From the NCBI GenBank assembly GCA_019137255.1, contig WPDH01000138.1:248001-312000 (forward strand): a DNA stretch of 64,000 nt, read 5' to 3'. Both the position numbers and the translations under genes were made by a program. Origin of the DNA: Corinectria fuckeliana. Taxonomy: Eukaryota; Ascomycota; Sordariomycetes; Hypocreales; Nectriaceae. This document shows, in pieces, positions 21,549-34,077 of the stretch (within the stretch, counting starts at the first letter, position 1; every line of letters starts with the position of its first letter). The notes beneath the pieces were generated by a model. That model was given only the letters and a program-made list of their open reading frames with translations, was not told where the DNA came from and ran no database searches.

Positions 21549-23197
21549 CTAAACACCCAACTCAAAGTCTTTCTCTAGCTGCTCCTGAAACTTCGCCCAT
21601 TGTCCGTTGACCTTGTACGCAGAGGTCCAGTAATTCCCATGACTGTCCTTACCGAAGATAAAGAAACCATCCGCTGGCTTAACGGGGCCATGGTTCTCCT
21701 GGACGTACGAAGGCCTGCACGGCTCGCTGCTGGCCTTGGGGTTCTTTCGAGCCGGGGAAAAGTCAAGATCAAACAGGCCGGCCTTGGACCAGTTCGAGAA
21801 GCCGATCTGAGCCATGCCGCCATCCCCAAAGATGACAATGGGCAGACCCATCCCAGACGCGCGTACCATGGCGTAGTAAGCCTCATGCTGAGCGCGCGTG
21901 CCCTGTTCGTTGATGGCGCGCCGGACGTGGCGCGCGAGCCAGCTCAGCGGCTTGGAGGTGACGTCCCCGGCGTTGACGAGCACGTTGGCCCAGCCGAAGG
22001 CGTTGCCGACGTAGGGATTCTCGGCAGATGAAGGGATGAGATCGCCCTCGAAGGCCTTGCGGAGGGACATGGCGATTGATACGGCAACCTGGGACATGAA
22101 GATGACGGGAGTTAGTGAATGTCAGGTATTAGAATAGAGGAGTCAACAGCAGTCAACAGTTGAAAGAGCATACCGTTCGGTTTGGGTCCATCTCCATCGG
22201 ACCAACAACACAACGCAGGATCCAGGCAGTCAAGATGTCATTCTCAGTCAAAAACACTTTGGAGCCGTCTTCACCGTTTGCGACGGCCTCCACAAGGAGC
22301 TCCTCCAGGGCCTTCTCCCACTGTGGCAGCCAATACGTCTTGGGGATACAGACCATGCGGTTCTCCTTGGCTCGGAGGAGCGTGTCAACGCCATAGCCAA
22401 GCCCCCATCTCACCATGCCGGCGAAGCCAACTCGTCTGTCGGCCAAGAGATGGTGCTCTGTGACAGGCCGCGTACCCTGCGCAAGCGCATCGAAGGGATC
22501 CGTGTCGAACTTGCATGGCGTCGGGATATCGGTCGTCCTGCCCCAGAGCATGGCTGTCCAGCCCTCGACCACGTACTGCATCCCGAGGGCGTCAAAGGTA
22601 ACATGCTGCCACTGCAGGACCACGATGGTCTTGTCGGTGAAGGAGTGAACGCGCAGGCCGAGGACTGGGTGGTCAGATGTGAGGTAGTCCTTGACACCGC
22701 CTGGCTTATATCCCGGTTCCCACGCGAGGTCGGCCAAGTCGTCCGGGTCGCCGACGACGGCGGGCCGTGGGGATGGCCCGGGGATTCGAGACGCCGCTGG
22801 GTGCGAAGCGGCGGGGACGCCGTGGTCGACGTGCGCAAAGTTGATGGCAGGTCTCTCCTCTGTGAATTCGGCCGGAATGTGCCATTCGATGGTACCGGAA
22901 GCCTAGATTATGTGGTCATTTAGTAATGTTCCCCGGCGAGGATGACGATGATGAGGATGATGCTGCTTCTCTTACATTCTTCTTCAGCCGGCCTCCCAGC
23001 CTCTGCCACCCTTCTCGCCTGACGAGGCCCTCGAGGGATTGCCGCAGCTTTTCTGGGTCAAGGACATCGTCGAAAACGATGGACGCGGCCATGTTGTTTC
23101 CCTGGACAAGCGGGCTGTTCTCGAAGAAGTGGAGCGGTAGCACCCGATCGCCCGGGACCTGCTCCGCAGCTGGCTTGTAGCCAAAGAGCTTGACCAT
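21549..23197 (-). CDS. BAHD-like acyltransferase (fungal transferase family)
   Basis: This cytosolic acyl-CoA-dependent O- or N-acyltransferase has about 496 residues from exons 23197-22976, 22902-22174 and 22088-21549. The catalytic HxxxD motif appears as QHVTFDALG. The structural region near the second conserved motif reads NAFGW. LKKN joined to ASGTIEWHIPAEF across intron 1 matches the family's usual loop. Relatives include trichothecene 3-O-acetyltransferase-like and fumigaclavine acetyltransferase-like proteins. It is bounded on both sides by AT-rich islands and I see no cluster palindrome in its promoter, so membership of the neighbouring cluster is doubtful. Confidence 0.88.
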
Positions 23198-24400
23198 ATT
23201 CAGGCTTCGTTTTCTTCACTGGTAATTGATCACGGTTCGTTCCGGGATGAAAGAAGAGTATGTTCTGCAGACGATCGATCACAGGGCCTTCGTTTGGGAT
23301 ATGGCGAAGGAAATCGACGGGGCAATCTGGGTACATATACACCATTTGACTCACCCAACGGCTAGTGTGGCTTACTGCTTAGACTACTGCTTATTATGGA
23401 GTTGGAGATGGACAGCACCTAATCGGAGTTCTCAGGGGTTAGTTATCTCTTCTCGTTAATATCCTCGATGTTAATGGTGTGGAGTATACAACAGACCAAT
23501 CAACCGACAGGCCGAAAAGGGCAAACGATTCGAGTAAGCTAGATTAGCTTACGTTACCAAGCCGCGCCACATAATACGGTTGAAGCGGCTCATCGTACAG
23601 GGGATTCCGTTTGGGTGTACGGCATTGATCACATCTACTTGCTGTTTAATAAGGCATAGCCTCACAGTTATGTTAAATCAGCTCCCGAGTGGGACTTTCA
23701 TAGAGCCCTAGTCGCGCTCGTGACGTATTTTTAGATCGGATCTAGGGTAGGTTTAGTACGATTTAGTAACATGCTACTTATATCGAATTAGCGACGAAAC
23801 TATAAGGGCTAGGTCAGGGATGCAGACCCGTGTCTGAACTTGATGTCTGCAATCTTGACATAGGCAACTTAGTGACTACATATTGTTTCTCTCATTATAT
23901 TTGGTCGAGCAAACCATCTAAGAAGTCTCGTTGCTCACGTGGCTAACCGTTGCACGGCCAAGTGTACACTTAAGGTTGAATTGAACGCATTTACTATCTT
24001 AGCCAGAATATGATAGTTTAGAGTGATCTGTTGTTCTCAGTCTAGGACTCAGTCCTACATATAGAACGATCCATCTGTTGTCTTTCATCGCTTCTCGACA
24101 TCCGAGTGTGTGGTATTAACCCTCATTTTAATAGAAGCTCGGGACCATATAACCTAGTCGACTGCGATAATAACGCACGAGGCTTGCATTGTATGAGAGT
24201 GAACCTCTTGCATTGCGCCTTGAAGGGACCAATGATGCTACCGTCCTTGCAGCCCAATTGGAAGTAGTTAGAAATTGTCAAAGCGGGTTTACAAACTGTT
24301 AAATTGCATAACGTAGGTCTCAGAACCGCATGATAATCGTGTACGGGATCTTAACAAAGCAGTCGATACCGTTTCCGTGATACGACTACAAAAAAGCCTT
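23198..24400. other. AT-rich gene-free island
   Basis: This 1.2-kb stretch carries the acyltransferase promoter at its left end and the 3' region of the carboxypeptidase at its right. The middle (23640-24370) is AT-rich with no coding potential. It looks like decayed sequence. Confidence 0.5.
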
Positions 24401-25840
24401 CTAGAAGTGTGAAAACAAATACTTCATGCCCGCCCAGTTCTCCTCGCCAGACGGCACAATGTTGCTCGCCGGAACAGTGAACCCACCACCGCTGGAACTC
24501 ACCGGTCGCATTTCAATCGCCCAAGCGAATTCCGCCTTGGCAACATCAAAAACGTAGTCGTTGCTGCCCCCCGCAGTCTGATAGATGGTCTCGCACGTTG
24601 GCCCATACTGGAACTGCAGCCCGTTGACTCCCTTGATGGCGCTTGCCACGCCGCCAGCCAGATCTAGCTGGGTGTTCAAGTTGCCCGCCGTCGCATCGCA
24701 GCTGTATCCATACGGCAGCAGGATCAGCTGGCTGTAAGAATGCCAGTCGACGTAGAACTTGATACCGGTGCTCTGAGAGATAGTCCTGGTGTGGTTGACC
24801 AAAACGATGTTCTCGGGCGCGTCCCCGGCAGAAAGACCACGGTAGGTCTCGTCGCAAGGGTCCGTGGACGACCCGCCGGGAATATTCCACTGGTAAGGCC
24901 AGTTACGGTTCACGTCTGTACCGACGCAGGACTGGCCGGATCGCTTCTGGCGGTTCTTGCGCCAAAGCCGGTCGTTTGACGTGGTGTAGACGAAGCCTGT
25001 GGGTATCAAAATGAGTCTGAAGTATCGTTATGTGTGAAGTTCAAGAGCCCGCTACTTACCGTCAGGGTTTACAATGGGGATGACGTATATATCATAGCTG
25101 TCAAGAGTGCCACGGACAACAGCATCGCTGTTCTGGTAGCCCTGGATGATCTTGTACGTCATATACTCGACCGTCTTGTAGATATCAGCGACATAATCCC
25201 GAAATACTTATATCAGCAATCTTCTATCTTACTGGAGCCGTGATCCATTCGCGGGCATGCACATTTCCATGCCATATAATTGCAGGCTTGGTGCCCTTTC
25301 CGCTCTTACCCCAGAGATGGATGCCTCGGATGGCTCGGTTTTCGACCGAGCTTCCAGCAGTGAAGACTTCAGAGTTGCCGGAGAAGGAGGCCTGGAGGTC
25401 CGAAAGAAACTGGAGGTGCTGATCAAAAGTGTGGTACGAGTTGAAGTACGAGATGTCGGGTAGCGCGGCGACGGTGTCCTGGAGTTTCGTCGTGGCTGAA
25501 GAAATTAATACCCAACAAAACGCAATGCCGTAGGGTTAGACACACGTTCATACGGCTCAAACTGTCCCTCTGCGGCGAACTCTGCGCCCAGGTCCTCGCT
25601 GATGAGAGTGACGTTGAGGTCTAGCGCTTCGAATGCCTCAAGGCTCTCAGGCGGAATAGCTACTTCAAGGGTCTCGTGGTTGCTTTCGCAGCTTAAAGAA
25701 ACGGAGTTGAGGTCAGCCAAGATGGCTTCCAAGGCCTCATGCGCCTCTCCTGATTCGATGCTGAATGCCTTGAAGCCATCGTACGAGACTTTTGCTGCGG
25801 CGACGGGTAACAAAACCCCGAGAGCAGACGAGAACCGCAT
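24401..25840 (-). CDS. Secreted M14A metallocarboxypeptidase
   Basis: This secreted zinc carboxypeptidase (carboxypeptidase A type) has about 422 residues from exons 25840-25546, 25495-25233, 25174-25060 and 24996-24401. Residues 1-16 (MRFSSALGVLLPVAAA) are a signal peptide, followed by an inhibitory propeptide of about 95 residues. The mature enzyme has zinc ligands HxxE in GNVHAREWIT and His in DWHSYSQ, substrate-binding NRNW, and catalytic Glu in AWAIEMRP. The protein ends shortly after, which is the normal length. It releases C-terminal residues from extracellular peptides. It stands alone between AT-rich islands. Confidence 0.94.
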
Positions 25841-27880
25841 TATGACCTAGGCTGCCGATGAAGCTTCAAATTGATGGTACACAAGACGTCTGCTTGAGAC
25901 AAAAGCAAGTGAACGGAGAGGATGGCGGTCATATATACCAAGGATCGACACAGATCGGATGTTGCCGTGTAGCTCCATCTCGACCAGGAATGAAGAGGAT
26001 GACAAAAGGCCCTCGTCTGCTATAGCACAAAATATGGGAACTTTGTCTTTGCGCAGTGCCACGCCTATATAACACCTGCCGAAACAGCTAGGTCACACCC
26101 GGCACTGGCTAAAAAAGGGACCACTGTCGGAGCGCAGCAGAAGTGCAAGCTCTTTCTGGAAGGTCGCTTCATTGCCGAGAACTCAAGATAGTCGTATGTT
26201 TTAAACACGCTACGCACTAGACTACGACCTGCCCTATTCAGACAAGCCCCATTGACTGCTTTCTGGGCGCGTCGGTATCCCTACGCATGGGGAAAGAAGG
26301 TCGTTCGGCAGAGGCGAGTAAGCTTCTCCGCAAAGCTTGGCGTTCTCTGTTTAGATGATTCCGAGGTGAAGTGAGGCCAGGCGCTACCCCTCAATAGCTA
26401 TGTGGCGAGACGCAAGACACGGCCGATGTGACCTGCTAGACTTTACGATAGCGCAATGGACTGGCGATGATAATTTGGCAGAACAAACATGAAAAGGCTA
26501 ATGTAGACTGACATAGCTTGAAACAAAAGTCAACTCAGCCTTAAGCCTTAATGTCAGGCCCTCGGAGTACTTTTATCAGCTGATATCTTACTACTTCACC
26601 TTGACGGTGGATTTGTACTGTTGCCAGTGCTGTCTTGCTCTGCCACTAGCTGAGATATTTGGGAAGAGAACGAGAAGGTGAAGAAAGCGCGTACTCTGTT
26701 GGCTCCGTCACATTTCTCATGTCTCCCTGTTCTATTAAGAACTTTCTGTCTAGTCTTCTAGCTTAGCTTATTGTAAAGTCTTGCAAACTTCATTTCACAA
26801 GTAGAAGTAAGCCTGATATTTCGTCTTCAACTGCCATTAACCGCCCTAGCGATCGGGTTGTGTTTGCAGCATCCTATTTGCCAGCAACCCCCCTAGAGTC
26901 AATTAGTAAAAAATACTGTCACGGAGTGTCTACATGCCAGCTTACCTCGCAACTCGTTGGAATGGTCAAGTGTTTCTCCACAAGGCACTTTAGCCACAAT
27001 TTTCACGGCCTGATCCATCCATTTCCCCTTGACGTGAGGCAGGGTTAGTGCGGCGTAAGGAGACGTTCTCTATTCTTTTTGATGCCACAGCCTAAAAAGA
27101 AATATTAAAAAAAGCCCGATTGTTCAGATACTGGTTAGACTTCTGAGCAACGACCTGCTTGCCAAAGTAGCTCTGGTTTCCAATTGAAGAGTCGTTACGA
27201 AGTCTTCTCGTCCATATGCTGAGCTAAAAGGCATCAGCTGCGCTACCCACTGGTCTTGGTCCGCCATCGCCACCTACGTCGCCTCCGCCCTCAGCCTTGG
27301 AGATCTCTCAGGCGTCATTCCCAGGACAGCGAGCTTCTCAAGATAGTTCCTGCTACTAACGTAGACATCTATGTTGCGACATCTGGTACAGACAACCTCA
27401 GGCTGCGGCCCCATCTCCTATGCAGGTGATACTTTCACCGTCTATATACTAAATGACATGGGATTTGGAATGTAATCTGGGACCATGGAGCCAATTTAAA
27501 GCCTGCAGTCCTGCTCCTAAACAACCTTAAGGATGAATTCTGAAATCTGGTGATCTAGGTGGGCGAGCATCCATGGCCTCGACCAATCTCTAGTTCGCCT
27601 CCCCTTCATCTCTACGCTCAAAGGTGCTTCTTGACAACGTTAGACTAGCCTCCCTTCTTACTACATCATCAGAGACTCTAGAACTAAGACTCGGTTTCTC
27701 TACTTAGCAGCGATGGCTTTTCTGCGTACCGAGTCACGTGGCCCCCCAGACTGTGTAACACACCCAAGACCTGGCGAACACAGAGATTGGCGAGTTGTAC
27801 GATGAAGAGACACACCAGTGATACCACACCAAATGTGAGAGACCAGTGATAACGCGTCCAGCGTTGTACGTGTGATCCAA
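25841..27880. other. Gene-free stretch, promoter plus degraded sequence
   Basis: The first 250 bases should hold the carboxypeptidase promoter. The rest (26.1-27.8 kb) has short frames only, with stop codons in every frame and no recognised motif. The segment near 27230-27330 is rich in serine and proline codons but breaks quickly. Confidence 0.45.
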
Positions 27881-29075
27881 ATGTCATCACTGCATTGGAA
27901 TGAGAGAGTCAGGGAGATCCAGGAAAGCTACGACGCCAAGAGCTTTCCCTGTGGCATCTGTGGCAAGCTGGTCAAGGACAGCAAGTGGAAGCTCAAACGC
28001 CATGTGTCCGACGTGCACACCGGGTCAAATCACACTCTGGTATGAGTGTAATGCCTGCTAGAGCTCAGACAGTCACTGCCTTACACTGCAGACGCCTCCC
28101 GGGATCAAACCGACACGCAACGAAAGCACGGCGCAGCGAGCGGTGCGCCGGGACCTCGCGAAGCTCGAGGAACACGACCCCGACCACCTGAAGCTCATCC
28201 CGCAGCTCGCTAAATCGAGGCCGGACAAGTACCGGCACTTTGGCGGCGTCTTTACAGAGGGACCTCTGTCGAACGGCTCTGAATAGGTTTCAGGTCTTCC
28301 GAGGTACTTCTGCAGGGACGGCTGCATCAAGGACTGCTACAAGCACCTTGAGACTACGCCTGAAGCCGCCCCAACCGCCAAACGCACCACTCGGAATACC
28401 AATCGCCCGCCTCCCGCATACCGGAATACAACGTGGCTTGAGCTCGAAGAAGGGGATTCGCCTGGCTTCACCGAGCTGCAGGCAAACCTCTGGACCCCGG
28501 CCAAGTTCAATTAGAAAGAGCAGGAGTTCGACGGGAGAGAGGAGGACCCGTCCCGGGTTCCCAACAACCAGAAGCAATGCGATTTGTGTCGAGATATGCA
28601 TTGCGATTGCATCGTCACTCAAGTTCAGGCTGGTTCGGCGCCGGCTGTTGTTCCTACTAAGACCAGCATGGGCGATGGAGTACAAGCAGTCCAGCAGTAC
28701 GAGCCCGACAGCTTGCTTGGTGAGTTTCTGGGCGAACTCGCACCGCTGAATCACTATGACGATGGGTACGCAGCCGAGTTGTACCGGGACGATTTGGGTA
28801 AACCTGTCTGTACCGTCAACCCGCGTCAGTACGGAAACTGGACTCGCAAGCTCAATCACTCCTGCGAGCCGAATGCCAGTCTCCAGTCGATGAAGATATC
28901 AGGGCGATGGCGGATCATGGTTCGGGCGCTGGCTGTGATTGAGCCCGGTTCCTGGGTGGAAGTTGACTACGGGCGGGAGTATTGGGACGAGTCTCCAGAG
29001 CCATGTGGGTGTAAGAGCGAGGAATGCTATGCTCGAAAAAGCCCAGGGAAACGGAAGATGGACGACAGGGAATAA
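27881..29075 (+). pseudogene. C2H2 zinc finger-SET domain protein, two in-frame TAG
   Basis: Exon 1 (27881-28039) gives MSSLHWNERVREIQ and a C2H2 finger, CGICG to HVSDVH (CX2CX13HX4H). It splices at 28040-28091 to a basic region. The same frame then runs to a SET domain that ends at 29075: GDGVQAVQ, LLGEFLGELAP, NHSCEPNAS, GSWVEVDYG, and a post-SET CGCKSEEC. Two TAG codons interrupt this single frame, at 28284-28286 (GAA TAG GTT) and 28512-28514 (AAT TAG AAA); both would be CAG before a C-to-T change. SET proteins methylate lysines, usually on histones. Either the gene is a pseudogene, or unusual introns remove the stops (TTTCAG near 28292 could end one). The SET half alone is intact from about 28590. 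Confidence 0.7.
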
Positions 29076-30661
29076 TCGGGCCATCTACAGACTATACCTT
29101 GATTTTGGGTATCGCATTGGATAAGACTATGTAGAAAATTAAAATAGAGGTATTAGAGGTAGAATTAGCAGAGAGCATCCAAATCGGACACGAGACGTTG
29201 GAGGAGGAGGGGATCGCGGACGTGAAGACGTTAAAATAAGTGGGAAACCGGTGAATTTCTGGCGTGAATGTGACTTTGATCGTGAACCGGTTGCAGTAGG
29301 ATCCCAAGCACACTTGGTACGGTTTCTTTGTGGGCGATCGAAGATGTTACGATTGAGTAGGAGGCGGCGAAGCCCACCACAAACAGCACGAGCCAGAACC
29401 TGTCTCTCTTCTGTCTCTCGTGTCAGTGCTAGTTATCTACAATATTAAGTCATTTTGTGCCGAAATTAGTGGTAACTAGATATCTCGCAAATGGAGATAG
29501 TCTACAGATGCGTGGGCGTGGTTGGGACGGCGCCGGACGGAGATGCGGGGCTTTCGGCCTCTCCGCATTTGGAAAATTTGACGACTCAACAGAGACAGGT
29601 CGTATGCACGCGCCTTAATCTACGTAACCATCTACGTGGTAGCTAGTACTGAAGGAATGCGACTGTAAAAAGGTACACATAAAGACTTCTGTGCTCTTCA
29701 CGACTGAAAGATCCTTGCTCAGTCAATGTTCTTTGCTTGGAATTATTCTGCAAAAGCATTCAGCTCACACTCCTCAAATAAACGTTCAAAGTGACCGAGT
29801 TGGGCTGGGCTGCCTCGCCCGCTTCCTATTCTAAACTTCTTGTACCCCCATGAATAGTTGAGCAGGGGGTAGGCCTGTGAAGGAGTCTTGCGCGTCTTCC
29901 AAGTAAGTCTGTCTTGGAGTCTGTCTAGATTGCCTGAATGGCCAGTCTCGACACCTTCAAATCCTTCCCAGAACCGTCCACCCACAGCCACAACCACCCA
30001 GCGTCGGAAAGACGATGGCAAAACTCTTCGCCACTGGCAGCAGGGTGTGTAACGTCAACTCATTTCGCGTGACTACTTCGGGTGGTACAAGTAGGTAACA
30101 CATCATCTCCAGCACAGGGCAAAGGCAAGTGTAGCCGGAATCATCACGGTCGAAAGCCACAGGGGGCCTCTGTTCTCACCACTTGCTAACTGCTCCTACG
30201 CTAGGCCAACGAGCTGAAGTCTGGCTAGGTTACACAACCTCAGTTTCCCGGAAAAAGTTGACTGTCCTGGTTCTCTGGCGACGCATTCACTCGAGCATAT
30301 TTGGTTGTAAGTTAGGCGCTGTGCATAGCCCTGTCCCAATACTCACGATCTCTGTTCTAGACTGCAGCCTAATAGTGATAGATCATCAACTCGCCCTGAG
30401 TGTGATTGGCTACCGCCAGTTCAGTGTGGAAACGTGTTGCTGGAGGCACCCTGGCAATCTATAACAGCCCCTCAAATAGTCCCGTACCCACAGCGCAACG
30501 GTTATTCACATTCTTGCCCACCTTGGATGGATTTGACGGATAGTCTGGTCTTCCCACCTGTATTCTCTCGTCCGAAACATCCTCGACCCATCATCCTCGG
30601 TCTACCTTGAGAATCACAACGCATCTTTCCCAGTCATTTTCCCAGTCAAAGGCATCCAACA
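29076..30661. other. Gene-free stretch
   Basis: This 1.6-kb stretch shows no convincing gene. An open frame on the minus strand at 29743-30021 has plausible composition but no start context, domain or neighbouring exon that I can join. The right 400 bases should be the promoter of the next gene. Confidence 0.4.
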
Positions 30662-32254
30662 ATGTGCTGTCACTGCGACGACAACGGCCCCGACGTAAGT
30701 TTCCCTCCCACTGTCTCGACCTTGCCCTGACAGACATGGATGCCAACGCAGTCAATCTGCGGGGTCCCTGTCTCCTTCTACGAAGACCGGCTCGATCGCG
30801 AGGAGCCGTTCCGCATCGGGCTCTGCAAGGAGCTTCAGGGGAGCCTCATATTCCTAATGTACAGGCACAACCTGACGCCGGGAGACGCCATTCGAGATAG
30901 CTACCTCAGACAGCAGCTGTGGGAGGAGGTCGGGCTCGACTTCAACTACCGGGCCGGGTTGAAGTACACGCTGAAAAGTAGTTTGATGTGTGCCTTTCTC
31001 CAAGCTGTACAGGCTTGCTAACGATCTGTAGATAAACTTGCTGAAAAGGCCGAGATGCTACTCCAGCAGGTTGGCATCTGGGGCGCTTTCAAGTCTTCTC
31101 CCTCCGCCGACAATCCATCTCGTCTTCTCTGGGACGAGGACTTTGTGGCTCGCCATTTCGCAACAGAGAGCGACGTTCAGAAGTGGGTGAGCCACAAGAG
31201 GTCACGTCCGCTCTCCGCAAAGGCACAAGGCAAGCAAGCTGTTCTCCAGACTCCCCAGACTCTCAAGGATACAGCATCTCAACGTCAAGTCCCATGCACC
31301 TCTGCCCCTAAGAAACCTGTTCCGACTCGCTTCCAGAATCTTAAGCCGAAGGAACGCTACAAGCTCGGTGAACAGACCCTGAACGAGATGAGAAGAAGCC
31401 GCGACTTCGAGCTTCAAAGACATTCCACTCCTCCGTCGCTGACGACTACAGGGCGTAGCATGCCCGTCCGCGGGACTCTGTCCGCTGGGAGGTCCCCTGT
31501 ATCCCGGCCTCGGTCAGCCGTGACAGAGGTCAACTACACTCGGGAGATGACTCTAGACGAAGAGAAGTGGGAGGCGTTTACGCCCATACCTGCCCTTGAG
31601 AGAATGAAAAGAAGAGCTGGTTCTACTGATCTTGGTATCGATCACTTTCCGCAAGTGTTTCCAATGTCGCCTCGTCAGATGACTTGCAGTGGCCTTGGAT
31701 CAGAGGCCGATATGGGACAGTCATCTTCCCAGTCCAGCTTCACGCTTGAAGATGCTAGGCAGGATCAGCCGAGTGAGAAGGCATGCCATAATCCCCTACA
31801 TTGTGAAGCTCGCTGACTCATTCCCCTGTGCAGCCGTCGCCTTGGTCTGCGTTGAAGGAAAGGTTGGCCGAAGAGGCTCAAGAAAGCCGGCAGGTATGCG
31901 GGAATTCTCTCCACATATCAACTCTGTTACTGATTCCCTCTTTAGACATCTCTTGTCAGTGGCCGTCTCGGCGGCCCTGCCCCTGTCGTGTCCCCAACCT
32001 CATCTACCCCTCTATCGTTTCGCAAGAGAGCAAGCTCTGCGTCGTCATCTTCGAGCGTTGATCTCTCTGCCGACCGACGGGTCGCCTTGTCGGAGAGACT
32101 TGTTGATTGGCTTCAGTCTGTAAAGGCCCCGCTTCAGGATGTCAACCACGCCCATGCTGTGTCGGAGAGGCAGCTTCTTGAGTGGCAGAGATGTGTTCAA
32201 CGGGCTGATTGGATAATCCAGGAGGAGCTGAAGCGAATGCACTACCGATCTTGA
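30662..32254 (+). CDS. Hypothetical protein, disordered middle, helical end
   Basis: I do not recognise this protein. It has about 464 residues from exons 30662-30694, 30734-30977, 31032-31780, 31834-31893 and 31946-32254. It opens MCCHCDDNGPD, then has a compact region (residues 12-150) with CGVPVSFYEDRL and charged helices, a long Ser/Pro/Arg-rich middle, and a C-terminal helical segment ending in LKRMHYRS. The intron at 31781-31833 only keeps the frame with a GC donor (GAGAAG|GCATGC); a GT donor a few bases earlier gives a less protein-like frame, so this border is unsure. It faces the gene on the minus strand at 32.4-34.1 kb tail to tail. Confidence 0.65.
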
Positions 32255-32388
32255 TATTGAGACGTGTGAAAGTTACATCAGGCTGGAGTCTGTTCAGTGG
32301 GAGAGGGAGTTGTTTACATATGCACTGTCTTTACTTGAGATACTCTGAGGTAGACACGTAGACTACGAACGTACTAGCTGTTCACCCC

Positions 32389-34077
32389 CTACAGCTGATG
32401 CATCATTATCTCCCGTGTGCCCGGTCCATCACTTTCCTCTGGATCTATTCCATAGTGCAACAACCACCCACAAACATCCAAGAACATAGGGCTTGGACCG
32501 TCCTCCGATCCTCGCTTCAGCGCTCTCCGTGCCGCCGTCACTCTCTTGATGGCAGCAACCCATGCAGCCACCTCAAAGCGGTACTCTTTCTCATCGTCCC
32601 CGAGGGCTGCCGCGGCACCGGCCTCAAATCTGGCCTGCTACTCCAGTACAGCGTACTGCATAGACTCGTTGACGTCGAACGTGGCCTGTGCGGGGAAGCC
32701 CCAGACTGGCAGGTTGAGCCGAGGTGGCTGGTTGAAAGGAGACGGCCGAGGACCAGGTAGATGACCAGGGCGAGGCTGGTCGGGATGAGTAGTTTTGTCG
32801 CTTGGCTCCCCCGTCTACACATCAGGCGGGCTTGCAGCATCACGGACTGATTCCTGGTCCTGGTACCCAGACACCGAACCCATCGGTGGATGAGGCCAGG
32901 TGTCCGGGTTATCGGAGAACCTGGACAGCTCGTTGGTAGGCGGAGAAGGCCATTTTCGCGGATCGTCATACCATTTAAGACACTCATCTTGACCCGAACA
33001 AGAAGATAGCTCGGCATCCTGTCTCGTCACGCGAGGTCTGACGACCGGCACGGTGCGGGATGGCGCCTTGAGAGCCGGGCTCGGGGGAGCCTCGGTCTCG
33101 CAGGCCGCCGGTGTCGTCAAGTACGATTTACGCGAGGACGAGGCCAAGGTTCTCTGCTCGCTGACGGAGGACTCAGATGAAGAGGAGTGCCAAGAGGGAA
33201 CTGTGCGAGCAATCTGCCTCTGGGGACTGCGTGAAGGGCCGGAAAGGGGGCTTGATTGTCCTGGGAGCAGCGAGAGCAACTGTGACAACAGCGTCGGGCG
33301 TTGCAGATCGCCCCCTCGGGAGGGAGACGTTCCAGCAGCATCGTTATCGTCTTCGCTGGTGTCGTGGATGTAAGATGCCCGAGCTCCGGATGACCAGGCT
33401 GGCGATGGGGAGCGACCCCGTGACATCCCAGACGTGCTACGGGACAACTGCACTAAGCCATCGTCCCGTTGACTAGAGTTTCCGTGTGTTCCCCTCTGTT
33501 GGCGTCTCCCTCTCTGCTGTGGTGTTGCCCCTGGCGGTGGCGTGCTTGCCCGCTGACCAGCACGATCCGTTCGGATCTCCGTCGCCGAATCTCCATCTGG
33601 CGCTTGGATGTACCCGTTCCAGTCTGGATTCAGCCACTGTAGGGTGTACTGTGGCCATCGCCACGTATCCATCGACTTGCCGGTTTGCTCGTCGAGGCGC
33701 TCCCCTTTTATCAAGATACCTTCCCGACGAAGACGCTCGGTGACCTGATAGCGCAGCGCAGCGATCGCTCGCTTCTTCACAGCGGCTCGGTAGCGTTCGC
33801 TATACTCTCTGATGCCTAGCAACACGTCAGCTGCGGGCTTCAAGGCGAGAACAAAGGATGATAACGTACCGAGCCGGTCGATCAACTCCTCGATGCCGTC
33901 ATCGAGCATTTCTTTGCTTGAGATCTGGTATCTCGCCGCGTGTTGAAGGAAGAGTCGCTTGTCTCCATCGGGCCAGGCCATCTTAGATGCAGTACTTCTG
34001 ATCAGATCATCGATGTCTCTGCCTCGAAAGGTCTGTGGACTCAGCGTCAGCTGGAGCTTTGACCGCCAGTCGGCCAT
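32389..34077 (-). pseudogene. Hypothetical low-complexity protein, in-frame TAG codons
   Basis: I do not recognise the family. From ATG 34077 the frame runs to a TAG at 32815-32817, giving about 402 residues with a 54-nt stop-free intron at 33816-33869. The N-terminal 110 residues are compact and helical (MADWRSKLQLTLSPQTFRG); the rest is Ser/Pro/Arg-rich. The same frame continues past that TAG for 58 codons to a second TAG (32638-32640, GAG TAG CAG) and then for 82 codons to 32389, ending in a folded-looking helical tail with RFEVAAWVAAIKR and DVCGWLLHYG. Protein-like sequence after both stops suggests a longer ancestor of about 544 codons with two CAG-to-TAG changes. The shorter 402-residue product may still be made. 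Confidence 0.6.

Noticed and set aside
21549..23197. Acyltransferase as a member of the oxidative cluster
   Set aside because: It lies beyond a 1.7-kb AT-rich island and I find no TCGGC-N4-GCCGA element in its upstream region. Adjacency alone is not enough.
29743..30021. Small minus-strand gene
   Set aside because: The 92-codon frame has no recognised domain and no splice partner, and lies in otherwise non-coding sequence.
27881..34077. TAG reassigned to glutamine
   Set aside because: Many intact genes in the same window end in TAG (ALDH, hydrolase, regulator, SDR, BVMO 2, carboxypeptidase), so TAG is an ordinary stop here.
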